This document shows, piece after piece, positions 56,225-63,904 of a stretch of DNA of 64,000 bases. This DNA is from an uncultured Clostridium sp. (GTDB lineage Bacteria; Bacillota; Clostridia; Clostridiales; Clostridiaceae), in the NCBI GenBank assembly GCA_934746015.1, contig CAKVEW010000006.1, positions 69,869 to 133,868 of the forward strand, in the 5' to 3' direction. Both the position numbers and the translations under genes were made by a program. The notes beneath the pieces are model-generated. The model was not told where the DNA came from, searched no databases, and saw only the letters and a program-made list of their open reading frames with translations. Numbering within the stretch: position 1 is the first letter of the stretch; the number at the start of each line of letters is the position of its first letter.

Positions 56225-56413
56225 TTATCTAAACTGATTAATAGTTTCGTCGTAGCTGTATCCAATTTTATTAAATATTTCCTTTAGAGCTTCTTCACTA
56301 ACTTCCATATCTTCACATAAAGAAGCTAGATTAGTATAAAAATCTCTAAGCTTCATATTTACAATACTTAATAAAATATTAGGATCCATAGATATATAAT
56401 TTGGTTTATCCAT
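56225..56413 (-). CDS. DUF4250 domain protein
   Basis: The 62 residues match the small DUF4250 family (DPNILLSIVNMKLRDFYTNLASLCEDMEVSEEALKEIFNKIGYSYDE, quoted in parts: DPNILLSIVNMKLRD, EDMEVSEEALKE, IGYSYDETINQF). Its function is unknown; the sequence looks helix-turn-helix-like. It is the first gene of a likely three-gene unit with the 43-residue protein and the GGDEF-EAL enzyme. Confidence 0.85.
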   Translation of the reverse strand: MDKPNYISMDPNILLSIVNMKLRDFYTNLASLCEDMEVSEEALKEIFNKIGYSYDETINQFR

Positions 56414-56476
56414 GCTATTTCTCCTTTTGCATAAATATAACTTATTCTATATAAAATATACCATATATTGTTTAAT

Positions 56477-56532
56477 AAAAAAAGTAACTTTTAAAATTAG
56501 AGCTACTTTATCAAGTAGCTCTAATTTTAAAA
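56477..56532 (-). terminator. Terminator after the 30-residue micro-gene
   Basis: A perfect 18-base-pair hairpin (arms TTTTAAAATTAGAGCTAC and its complement, seven-base loop) is followed on the minus strand by a T-rich run. It begins 7 bases after the micro-gene stop codon. Confidence 0.85.
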
Positions 56533-56538
56533 TATTAT

Positions 56539-56631
56539 TTACTTAACTTCTGGTACTTTAGAAGCTTCACTTTTTTTAGGAGACTTATATCTCTTTTTTT
56601 CCCAACTTGCCTCTTGATTTTTTTTAGCCAT
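56539..56631 (-). CDS. Basic micro-protein of 30 residues
   Basis: On the minus strand, GGAGGTGA precedes an ATG at 56631. The peptide reads MAKKNQEASWEKKRYK then SPKKSEASKVPEVK. It is strongly basic with no hydrophobic part. The strong ribosome site and the clear terminator right after it argue for a real gene, and too short a length explains its omission from ordinary gene lists. The role is unknown. It lies 45 bases after the TtcA-like gene. Confidence 0.6.
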   Translation of the reverse strand: MAKKNQEASWEKKRYKSPKKSEASKVPEVK

Positions 56632-56676
56632 AAAATCACCTCCGCTATACCATTAGTATAAATAATATAGCTTTAT

Positions 56677-57543
56677 TTATTCTTCATCATAAACTTCTAA
56701 ATATTTAGTTTTTATTCCATCCTTTTCCCAACCTAAAATAGAATCTAAACTAACATTTTCAGCAGCCTTAAATATAGATTTATCTACTCCATCAAAGTTC
56801 TTCTTAAGTTCTTTAATAAGTTCTTTAATTTCGTATCTCTTATTACCTATCTTTTCTGCTGCTACCATGCAAGCACAATTTAATGGCCAAATCCCAGCAT
56901 TATTAGTAAATCTCTTAATGTATTCCTCTTCTACGTAATATAATGGTCTTATAAGCTCCATATCAGTAAAGTTTGCTGCTTTAAGCTTAGGTAACATAGT
57001 CTTAAAATTACCAGCATAAAGTACATTTAAAAGAGTTGTTTCAATAACATCATTATAATGATGTCCTAATGCTAATTTATTACATCCAAGTTCCTTTGCT
57101 TTATTATATAAAGAACCTCTTCTCATTCTTGCACAAAGGTAACATGGATAATCTCTTGCCATTTTATCAACAACTTCAAATACCTTTCCTTCATATATAT
57201 GTACTGGTATTCCTAAATGATCACAATTTTCTATAAGTAACTCTTTTATTTGTGGATGATATCCTGGATCCATTGCAATAAACTCTAATTCAAAGTTCAT
57301 TTGGCCATGTTTCTTTAACTCTTGGAAACACTTGGCCATTAACAATGAATCCTTTCCTCCAGAAATAGCTACAGCGATTTTATCTCCCTCTTCTACAAGA
57401 TTATAATCCTTAACAGCCTTTACAAACTTCGTCCATATATGCTTTCTATATGTTTTAACAAGGCTACGTTCTATTTCCTCTAAAGGCTTTTTTTCTTCAG
57501 TAGGAACAAGTCTTTCGCATCCTTTACCTGCTATATTAATCAA
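56677..57543 (-). CDS. TtcA-like tRNA thiolation ATPase
   Basis: This 288-residue PP-loop ATPase has the SGGKDSLLMAK loop, a CYLCARMRRG pair of cysteines and a further Cys pair (LNCACMVAA), matching the TtcA/TtuA group that holds an Fe-S cluster and thiolates tRNA. The TtcA target, C32, is an inference. The TTG start at 57543 has GAGGTGA 5 bases before it. Confidence 0.88.
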   Translation of the reverse strand: MINIAGKGCERLVPTEEKKPLEEIERSLVKTYRKHIWTKFVKAVKDYNLVEEGDKIAVAISGGKDSLLMAKCFQELKKHGQMNFELEFIAMDPGYHPQIKELLIENCDHLGIPVHIYEGKVFEVVDKMARDYPCYLCARMRRGSLYNKAKELGCNKLALGHHYNDVIETTLLNVLYAGNFKTMLPKLKAANFTDMELIRPLYYVEEEYIKRFTNNAGIWPLNCACMVAAEKIGNKRYEIKELIKELKKNFDGVDKSIFKAAENVSLDSILGWEKDGIKTKYLEVYDEE

Positions 57544-57612
57544 TTTATCACCTCATTCAATAATCTTTATCAATTATATCACCATTTAATATATATGTCT
57601 TTAGTATAACCC

Positions 57613-58971
57613 TTAACTTTTTCCTCTAATAGCTTGAGGATAATTAAATACATTTAAAGGATCATATTTAGATTTAATCTCTCTTAATTTGCTTATATTT
57701 TCACCATAATACTCTTTCTCGAAATTATCTAATTCATCCAATGGAAAATTAACAAAGGATCCATTAGTTATGTTTTTAATTATACTAAAGTTTTCTTTTA
57801 CCCACTCTTTATTAACTTCAGCATAAATATCATCTTCCCAAACAGACTGTATTCCAACTATAAAATTAGCATCCCTATAATAATAAGCTGTAGATGACTT
57901 GTCCACATCAGAAATTGCTCCACCTGCTCCATAAAGAGATATTGCTGTATAATTAAAGCCCTTTGATGGATTACTAATTATCTTTATAATTTTTTTAATT
58001 TCTTCATTTGTTAAATCTCTATTTATGAATCTTCCAGTAGATTTATATTTTTCATAATCTGGATGACCATCTTGAATCCTTCTATTACATTCTAAAATGC
58101 TTTTATATTCAATATTCACTTCAATATTTTCTGAAATATCTATTAATGGCTTTAATATTTCTTTTGCTTTTATAGAATTTCCATAAAATAAACCGGTTAA
58201 TTTAACTCCTATACCTTTTCCATAAGAATTATATATAGCTGTTTTCAAATTCATCCTTCTATCTAATACTTTATACAAATTTTGAAGTTCCATAATAACC
58301 TTTGATATAGTATCTGAATTTGCATTAGGATAATTTATATATATTAAACTTCCCATATCCTCTTTTTTCTCTATTTTTAAAGTCATAGATGTTATTACTC
58401 CAAAATTACATCCACCACTACCCCTTATAGCCCAAAACAAATCTTCTCTCTCATTTTCATTTACAATTAACTTTTCACCTTTGTAATCTATTATTTCAGC
58501 TTCTAGTAAACTATCAGAAGCTAATCCAAGGTATCTAGCTGAATAGCCCCATCCGCCCCCTAATATTAATCCAGGTACACCAACAGTTGGACATCCTCCC
58601 CCAGGGAATGGATACTTTATTTTTCCTAAAGCTTCATAGGCTTCTCTATTTCTTACACCTCCACCTATCTTAACATATCTTTTTTCTTCATTGATATTGA
58701 TATAATTAATATTACTTACATCTATCACAACTACATCATCACCAGTAGAATATCCTTCATAACTATGTGAACCTGATCTTACTCTAATTTCTTTTAAGTT
58801 TTCTCTAGACCACTTTATTGCATTTATAACATCTTCTTCATTATAGCAATATACTATAACTAATGGGTGCTTATTTATAGCTCTATTCCAAGCTTTAATG
58901 CTTTCATTATAATCTCTATTTTCTCTGGTAATTATTTTTCCAGTTAATCCTACATAATTAACAGTATTCAT
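57613..58971 (-). CDS. FAD-linked oxidoreductase, berberine-bridge-enzyme type
   Basis: This 452-residue flavoprotein has the PCMH FAD domain. RSGSHSYEGYS supplies the His and GGGCPTVGVPG the Cys for bicovalent FAD attachment. The GGGWG phosphate loop follows. The C-terminal BBE motif is YDPLNVFNYPQAI. Such enzymes oxidise sugars or secondary metabolites with O2 as acceptor, an uncommon activity in an anaerobe. No biosynthetic partner genes are adjacent. Confidence 0.9.
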   Translation of the reverse strand: MNTVNYVGLTGKIITRENRDYNESIKAWNRAINKHPLVIVYCYNEEDVINAIKWSRENLKEIRVRSGSHSYEGYSTGDDVVVIDVSNINYININEEKRYVKIGGGVRNREAYEALGKIKYPFPGGGCPTVGVPGLILGGGWGYSARYLGLASDSLLEAEIIDYKGEKLIVNENEREDLFWAIRGSGGCNFGVITSMTLKIEKKEDMGSLIYINYPNANSDTISKVIMELQNLYKVLDRRMNLKTAIYNSYGKGIGVKLTGLFYGNSIKAKEILKPLIDISENIEVNIEYKSILECNRRIQDGHPDYEKYKSTGRFINRDLTNEEIKKIIKIISNPSKGFNYTAISLYGAGGAISDVDKSSTAYYYRDANFIVGIQSVWEDDIYAEVNKEWVKENFSIIKNITNGSFVNFPLDELDNFEKEYYGENISKLREIKSKYDPLNVFNYPQAIRGKS

Positions 58972-59165
58972 TAAATCACCTTCTGTAAAACATATTCTCT
59001 ATAAGATAATATCACATAGAATTTTAAAATCAAATAATTATTATTAAATAAAATACTGTTAACCTAATCTTACAATTTAATTGACTTCTACTTATTTTAT
59101 TATCACAAATACCTTATTTTGACATAGTTTATTATTAGAGTTTAATAATTGAAAGGATGTTTTTT

Positions 59166-59441
59166 ATGTACTATCGTAAAGATGATGATTGCGATAAATG
59201 TAAAGACTGTATAAATACTCCTGGCAAAGATTTTTGTAATACTGTATGTGAAAACAAAGATAAAAATTGTTATGAATCCTATAAAGTTTTTAGCCCTAAT
59301 GTTTATGGAAAGGCTTTTGTTAATTTACAACCCTATGGAAACTTATTTACTATAAGTGATGCTTTTGCTGCTGGAACCATATTTAAAGATCTATTTAACC
59401 CTTATTGTGATGTTAAAAAATATATAGGAGGTCAAGAATGA
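59166..59441 (+). CDS. cotJA: Spore coat-associated protein CotJA
   Basis: A 91-residue CotJA-family protein. The first 45 residues are rich in Cys (DDCDKCKDCINTPGKDFCNTVCENKDKNC), and the rest has the family motif of aromatic/proline residues (YGKAFVNLQPYGNLFTISDAFAAGTIFKDLFNPY, here cited in parts: AFVNLQPYGNLF, GTIFKDLFNPY). ATG at 59166 follows AAAGGA by 9 bases; an ATG three codons earlier overlaps that site. It starts the cotJA-cotJB-cotJC operon. Confidence 0.85.
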   Translation: MYYRKDDDCDKCKDCINTPGKDFCNTVCENKDKNCYESYKVFSPNVYGKAFVNLQPYGNLFTISDAFAAGTIFKDLFNPYCDVKKYIGGQE

Positions 59442-59701
59442 AAAGGCATCAATATTTAGAAGTAATACAAAAGCTACAGTTTTTTTTAGTAGATCTTAAT
59501 TTATATTTAGATATTAATCCTTGCTGCGAAGAAGCTATTAATGACTATGAAAAAGTATCTAGTGAGCTAAAGAAAACTATTTGGAATTATGAAAAGGAAT
59601 ATGGTCCATTAACTAACTTTGGAACTGCCTATTTCAATAATCCTGATGACTGGGTTAATTCTCCTTGGCCATGGGAAAATATAAAAGGAGGTAAAAATTA
59701 A
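59438..59701 (+). CDS. cotJB: Spore coat protein CotJB
   Basis: The 87-residue CotJB has the conserved opening HQYLEVIQKLQFFLVDLNLYLDINP and ends with the NFGTAYFNNPDDWVNSPWPWE block. It overlaps the end of cotJA by 4 bases (ATGA). Known from Bacillus and Clostridium as a coat component required with CotJC. Confidence 0.92.
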   Translation: MKRHQYLEVIQKLQFFLVDLNLYLDINPCCEEAINDYEKVSSELKKTIWNYEKEYGPLTNFGTAYFNNPDDWVNSPWPWENIKGGKN

Positions 59702-60276
59702 TGTGGTATTATGTTAAAACACTACAACACCCAGTTAATTTAAAATCTACTGACATAAGAATGGCTAAACTTCTAGTAACCCAATATGGTGGTCCAGATG
59801 GAGAACTTAGTGCTGCATTAAGATATCTAAATCAAAGATATTCAATGCCTACTAATAAAGCAAAAGCTTTGCTAACTGATATAGGTACTGAAGAACTTGC
59901 CCATGTTGAAATTATGGGAACAATGGTACATCAAATAATGGAAAATGCTTCAATTGATGAAATTAATGCTGCTGGATTAGATGGACATTATGCTGACCAT
60001 GGTAAAGGGATATTTTATAATGACGCTACTGGTAACCCTTGGAGTGCAACTTACATTCAATGTAAAGGTGATGTAATAGCAGATTTAACAGAAGATATGG
60101 ATGCTGAACAAAAGGCTAGAGCTACTTATGAATGGTTAATGAATTTAACCGATGATGTTGAAATCAAAAAAATATTAGGCTTCTTAAGACAAAGAGAAGT
60201 TGTCCACTTCCAAAGATTTGGTGAAGCACTAGTAGATGTACAAGATAATACTAAGCTAACTGATTTCTGCAAATAA
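59701..60276 (+). CDS. cotJC: Spore coat protein CotJC (manganese catalase family)
   Basis: This 191-residue protein is a ferritin-like Mn-catalase domain of the spore coat. Metal ligands are in the helices DIGTEELAHVEIM and LRQREVVHFQRFGEAL. It starts at the last base of cotJB (TAATG). In Clostridioides difficile and Bacillus the protein shows catalase activity in spores; that activity here is inferred. Confidence 0.94.
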   Translation: MWYYVKTLQHPVNLKSTDIRMAKLLVTQYGGPDGELSAALRYLNQRYSMPTNKAKALLTDIGTEELAHVEIMGTMVHQIMENASIDEINAAGLDGHYADHGKGIFYNDATGNPWSATYIQCKGDVIADLTEDMDAEQKARATYEWLMNLTDDVEIKKILGFLRQREVVHFQRFGEALVDVQDNTKLTDFCK

Positions 60277-60283
60277 AACTAAT

Positions 60284-60348
60284 GTATAAATAGCATAGTG
60301 CTGAGCTCCGTCGCTTTGCTCCATGTCGCCACACTATGTTATTTATAC
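60284..60348 (+). repeat. Strong hairpin with GC-rich loop after cotJC
   Basis: Arms GTATAAATAGCATAGTG and CACTATGTTATTTATAC pair over 17 positions with one wobble. The 31-base loop contains GAGCTCCGTCGCTTTGCTCC and is about 61% GC, far above its surroundings. No T-run follows, so it is not a standard terminator. It could be a processing/protection hairpin or a miniature mobile element. Confidence 0.6.
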
Positions 60349-60366
60349 TTTATAGCAAACTGTATT

Positions 60367-60696
60367 TTATTCTAAACTTTCTTTGAATATTATTTTTAAT
60401 AATTTATATGGAATCTTATCATTATGAAATATTTGTAGCATACCTTTAGGAGTTATCTTATATTCTGATAATTCTTCCTTATGAGTCAGAATTGCTTTGG
60501 CCTGAATATTAATGTGGTCTTTAAATGGAATAAGACGGATAAATTTATCGTGTACATAAAATGATGGCAACTTAGCCCATAGTTTTTCATTAATATCTTG
60601 TAAAGTGCTTTCGTAAATTATTTTATATATTATATTAAATCTTTCTTTAGTTAATTCTTCAAAATTATCTATGTAATTATATATATCAGATTTCAT
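60367..60696 (-). CDS. DUF1801 family protein
   Basis: This 109-residue protein has the DUF1801/YdhG-like fold (EKLWAKLPSFYVHDKFIRLIPFKDHINI and ITPKGMLQIFHNDKIPYKLLKIIF, in part). Members are small intracellular proteins, some linked to intracellular iron or protein-protein roles; the function is not known. It is isolated on the minus strand. Confidence 0.82.
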   Translation of the reverse strand: MKSDIYNYIDNFEELTKERFNIIYKIIYESTLQDINEKLWAKLPSFYVHDKFIRLIPFKDHINIQAKAILTHKEELSEYKITPKGMLQIFHNDKIPYKLLKIIFKESLE

Positions 60697-60812
60697 CTTA
60701 AAACCTCTTTCAAATATATTTAATATTAATTCTATTCAAGAAAAATGCCTACAATGATAATATATTAAAAGTTATATCTATTGTAACATATTTTTCCAAT
60801 AAAAGGATTAAT

Positions 60813-60872
60813 AAAAAGAATATCTATTTTTAAAATAAAGTGGTTATCCTAAATTCAAAATAGATATTCTTT
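60813..60872 (-). terminator. Terminator after aspS
   Basis: Arms AAAGAATATCTATTTT and AAAATAGATATTCTTT form 16 pairs with a loop of about 26 bases, followed by T-rich sequence on the minus strand. It begins 11 bases after the stop codon. Confidence 0.7.
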
Positions 60873-60882
60873 GTAAATTTTA

Positions 60883-62169
60883 TTATGGAGTTATTCTTGT
60901 TCTATCCCTTGGAATTAAAGTTGCTTCTCTTATATTGTTTAAATTTAATAACTGTGCTGTAATCCTTTCTAAACCAATTCCTAATCCTCCATGCTTTGGC
61001 ATTCCATATTTAAATATTTCTGTATATCCTTCATACTCCTTAGGATTTAGACCCTTTTCTTTCATACTACTTATTAACATATTGTAATTATGAATTCTTT
61101 GTCCACCTGATGTAATTTCAACTCCTCTAAATAGTAAATCAAAACTTCTAGTTCCTTCTTTTCCTAAAGGCATTGTATACATAGGTCTCTTTTCCCTTGG
61201 ATAATTAGTTATAAATATAAAATCGCAACCTAATTCTTCATTTGCATATTTACAGATGAGTTTTTCTGCTTCAGGATCTAAATCTCCTTCTAACCCTTTC
61301 TTCTTATACTTATTTTGTATTATTTTTATGGCTTCTTTTAATTCTATTTTAGGTATATTGCCTTGAATCTTAGGTAATTTAGCATTTAATAATTCTAAAT
61401 ATTTTATTCCCTTTTCTTCTACTGAATTTAGTATATATTTTATAAGTTCCTCTTCTAAATTCATTATGTCATATTCATTTTCTATAAATCCAAATTCTAA
61501 ATCCATACTGACATACTCATTTAGATGCCTACTTGTATTATGCTCCTCAGCTCTATAAACATGAGCTACTTCAAAAACTCTCTCAAATCCTGCTCCCACC
61601 ATCATTTGCTTATAAAATTGAGGACTTTGAGCTAGGTAGGCTGTTTTTTCAAAGTAATTAACCTTAAAAAGTTCTGTTCCCCCTTCTGCTCCTTCCGAAA
61701 CTATTTTAGGAGTGAAAATTTCAGTGAATCCTTTTTCTATTAAAAATTCTCTAAAACTTTGAACTATTATATTTTGTATTTTAAAAATCGAATTTACCTT
61801 TTCATGCCTTAAGCTTATTGCTCTGTTATTTAAAGTAGTTTCTAAGTTAGCATTATAGTCCTTTTTATTGATTTCTATTGGGAGTTCTTCTGATTCACTA
61901 ATAACTTGAATTTCTTCAATTAATATTTCAAATGGATTTAAAGCATTTTTACTTATCTTTACTTCTCCAACTACACTTACTACTGACTCAAGATTAATAT
62001 TATCTATATTTATAGATTTATTTTCAATAACACATTGAACTAATCCACTTCTATCTCTAAGAATTAAAAAAGTTATTTCTTTAAGCTTTCTTATTCTATA
62101 AACCCATCCTTCTACTTTTATCTTTTTGTCTATAAAATTATTAATTTCATTAACCATAATTCTTTCCAT
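60883..62169 (-). CDS. aspS: Archaeal-type (probably non-discriminating) aspartyl-tRNA synthetase
   Basis: This 428-residue class II synthetase has the OB-fold anticodon domain at 1-100 and the catalytic core. Motif 2 is VFEVAHVYRAEEHNTSRHLNEY and motif 3 is GGLGIGLERITAQ. It is the short archaeal-type AspRS without the bacterial GAD insertion, ending REATLIPRDRTRITP. Such AspRS2 enzymes in bacteria usually also charge tRNA-Asn, with GatCAB then amidating the product. Pro79 in NALNPFEI falls near the position where Pro marks non-discriminating enzymes (known from the Deinococcus AspRS2). ATG 62169 follows AAGGAG. Expression is controlled by the T-box upstream. Confidence 0.9.
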   Translation of the reverse strand: MERIMVNEINNFIDKKIKVEGWVYRIRKLKEITFLILRDRSGLVQCVIENKSINIDNINLESVVSVVGEVKISKNALNPFEILIEEIQVISESEELPIEINKKDYNANLETTLNNRAISLRHEKVNSIFKIQNIIVQSFREFLIEKGFTEIFTPKIVSEGAEGGTELFKVNYFEKTAYLAQSPQFYKQMMVGAGFERVFEVAHVYRAEEHNTSRHLNEYVSMDLEFGFIENEYDIMNLEEELIKYILNSVEEKGIKYLELLNAKLPKIQGNIPKIELKEAIKIIQNKYKKKGLEGDLDPEAEKLICKYANEELGCDFIFITNYPREKRPMYTMPLGKEGTRSFDLLFRGVEITSGGQRIHNYNMLISSMKEKGLNPKEYEGYTEIFKYGMPKHGGLGIGLERITAQLLNLNNIREATLIPRDRTRITP

Positions 62170-62183
62170 TATAAATCTCCTTA

Positions 62184-62555
62184 AATAAAAAAAGTCCCCT
62201 TAAGCACGTCTGCTTAAGGGGCAAATAATAATTCGCGGTACCACCCTTATTAGTCTTAAATAATTATAAAAGCTATTAGAATATACCTACTGAAAATTGG
62301 TCCCTAAAATAAAAAATCCTTCACTCCAAAAATAGGAGTGAAGTCTTAGTTCACGGTACCATCCTAATTTAGCTTAATATAATAATATTAAAACTATCTC
62401 AAATCTATTAACGCTAGAACACGTCTTATCCTACTTTATTTCAGATAAGCTTCTCCAGGATGTCCTTCGATACTACTTCATCGTGAAGCTTTCACCCTCC
62501 TTCACTCGCTAAAGATTTAGTATATATCTACTCTTCCCTTCTTTGAATTTACTTT
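62184..62555 (-). promoter_or_regulatory. T-box riboswitch with two antiterminator/terminator modules, upstream of aspS
   Basis: The minus strand shows stem I (AGCGAGTGAAGGAGGGTGAA and so on) with a likely specifier loop GAAGGACATCC; GAC (62462-62464) is the best codon candidate and would fit tRNA-Asp. The first T-box is AGGATGGTACCGTG (62352-62365) with a terminator at 62311-62343. The second is AGGGTGGTACCGCG (62234-62247) with a terminator at 62184-62221. Only 63 bases separate the first terminator from the second T-box, too few for a second stem I, so the tandem is partial. Confidence 0.9.
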
Positions 62556-62561
62556 TTATAT

Positions 62562-62590
62562 ATAATATTCCTTTTATTTATAGTTGTCAA
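62562..62590 (-). promoter_or_regulatory. Sigma-A promoter of the aspS T-box transcript
   Basis: On the minus strand a perfect TTGACA, exactly 17 bases, and TATTAT. The predicted start near 62555 places stem I soon after the +1. Confidence 0.75.
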
Positions 62591-62660
62591 TATTAATTTA
62601 AAAACATATTAAAGAATATTTTATTATCATTGAGTAATACTAAAATTGGAGGTGAATAAT

Positions 62661-62834
62661 ATGACTTCAAAAGAATTATTATATATAGAGGACGGTTTAG
62701 GGCATGAAAAATTCATGGAAACAGTTTGTAAAGAAACTGCTACTAAGCTGCAAGATGCTGAACTAAAAACCTTAGTTACTCAGTATGAAGCTAAACACAA
62801 AGAATTATTTGGAAAGCTATTTTCATTATTATAA
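62661..62834 (+). CDS. Small spore-coat-associated protein of 57 residues
   Basis: The peptide MTSKELLYIEDGLGHEKFME and onward is helical, with GHEKF and the C-terminal QYEAKHKELFGKLFS. This resembles the first helix of CotF-family proteins, and the next gene is a CotF-type protein, so the two may form one split coat module. ATG at 62661 follows GGAGGTGA; an upstream TTG overlaps that site. Confidence 0.75.
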   Translation: MTSKELLYIEDGLGHEKFMETVCKETATKLQDAELKTLVTQYEAKHKELFGKLFSLL

Positions 62835-62849
62835 AGGGAGGTATACACA

Positions 62850-63095
62850 ATGGATGATAAAGGTTTATTTGAAAACATCCTTCAATTAACCAAAGGGGCA
62901 GCAGATTTATATTTACATGGCAATATTGAATCTTCTACTGAAAATGTTCATCAAGTATTCTGTGAATTATTAACAGAAACTTTAAAACTTCAACATGAAG
63001 TTTACAAAAAGATGGAAGCTAAAGGTTGGTATCCAGCTGAACAGGTAGATGAACAAAAGATTCAGCAAACAAAACAAAAATATACAATGTCATAA
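62850..63095 (+). CDS. CotF-family spore coat protein
   Basis: The 81-residue protein ends in the typical CotF pattern KKMEAKGWYPAEQVDEQKIQQTKQKY, preceded by a helix LTETLKLQHEVY. It is a small coat protein of the spore. GGGAGG lies 8 bases before the ATG. It is 15 bases after the previous small gene and likely in one operon with it. Confidence 0.88.
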   Translation: MDDKGLFENILQLTKGAADLYLHGNIESSTENVHQVFCELLTETLKLQHEVYKKMEAKGWYPAEQVDEQKIQQTKQKYTMS

Positions 63096-63177
63096 AAAAT
63101 TTAAGTTTTGAGATCATATTCTTATTATTTTTTTGATTATATTTTGAATATTAAATTTTATTCAAAACTAATAATAG

Positions 63178-63208
63178 AAAAACCCTCTGTTTTTAACAGG
63201 GGGTTTTC
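63178..63208 (+). terminator. Terminator after the CotF-family gene
   Basis: AAAAACCCTCTGTT and AACAGGGGGTTTT pair with one wobble, then a short T-run. Suitable for the plus-strand coat operon. Confidence 0.8.
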
Positions 63209-63233
63209 AACAAATTAAAGGCTGAAGAATACA

Positions 63234-63386
63234 TTAATTAAAATGGATATCAGCAATCGAAATACCCATTCTATCAATTACAGCATATATTGATATTGTA
63301 TTTTCAGTAACATTTGTTTTCTTATATATTTCTAACAAATTTTCAGTAAAATATATTATTTTATCTTTGTACTCTTCCAGCTCCAT
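63234..63386 (-). CDS. Possible 50-residue protein overlapping the kdgK remnant
   Basis: From an ATG at 63386 the minus strand is open for 50 codons (MELEEYKDKIIYFTENLLEI, then YKKTNVTENT, ISIYAVIDRM, GISIADIHFN). It overlaps the last 26 bases of the kinase remnant in another frame. The composition looks coding, but no strong ribosome site is visible and I do not recognise the family. It may be a small gene that followed kdgK or a chance frame. Confidence 0.3.
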   Translation of the reverse strand: MELEEYKDKIIYFTENLLEIYKKTNVTENTISIYAVIDRMGISIADIHFN

Positions 63387-63717
63387 CACTTTTTACTAAA
63401 CTTTCCACTTCTTCAAGTGTTGTATAATTAATATCTCCAGGAATTGTATGTTTTATTGCTGCTGCAATAGCAAATTCAAGTGAATACTCAATGCTATATC
63501 CACTTAATATACCATGAAGGAACCCAGCTGCAAAGGCATCACCTCCACCGACTCTATCAACTATATGAAGATTATATTCCTTTCCTTCATATAATTTATT
63601 GTTAGCATATACGGCTGCAGACCATCCATTATCAGATGCACTAATACTATTACGTTTTGTCGTAACAAGGCAAGCAATAGAAACAAACGTATCATAATAA
63701 GTGCTCCAAATTAGAGA
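63361..63717 (-). pseudogene. C-terminal remnant of 2-keto-3-deoxygluconate kinase (KdgK, PfkB family)
   Basis: The minus-strand frame reads LVTTKRNSISASDNGWSAAV, then IVDRVGGGDAFAAGFLHGIL, AIAAAIKHTIPGDINY and SDGAGRVQR before the stop at 63361. This is the last 100 or so residues of KdgK, with the PfkB signature DRVGGGDAFAAGF and catalytic Asp. Some 220 N-terminal residues are missing; the frame becomes unrelated above about 63670 and ends at a stop at 63720. Confidence 0.85.
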
Positions 63718-63859
63718 CTATTCAGACAAAGTTGTCGCAGCCATTAGTTTATCCTATCTTGACTCTGACACACCAAAAGAAAATATTCCTAAATATATTT
63801 CTATTGTTAAAGAATATTCTAAATTAATTTCTAGTTTATTAGGGTGTAAAGATATATAA
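63701..63859 (+). pseudogene. C-terminal remnant of an IclR-family regulator (KdgR-like)
   Basis: The plus-strand frame reads IRDYSDKVVAAISLSYLDSD, then KYISIVKEYSKLISSLLG and a stop at 63857-63859. VVAAISLS followed by the helical tail is the end of the IclR effector domain. No upstream DNA-binding part is present. It abuts the kdgK remnant head to head; IclR regulators often control kdgK, which supports a former kdg cluster. Confidence 0.65.
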
Positions 63860-63904
63860 AAATTTAGTAAAATACATTTAGTAAAATCTAATATAAAAAG
63901 AGGT

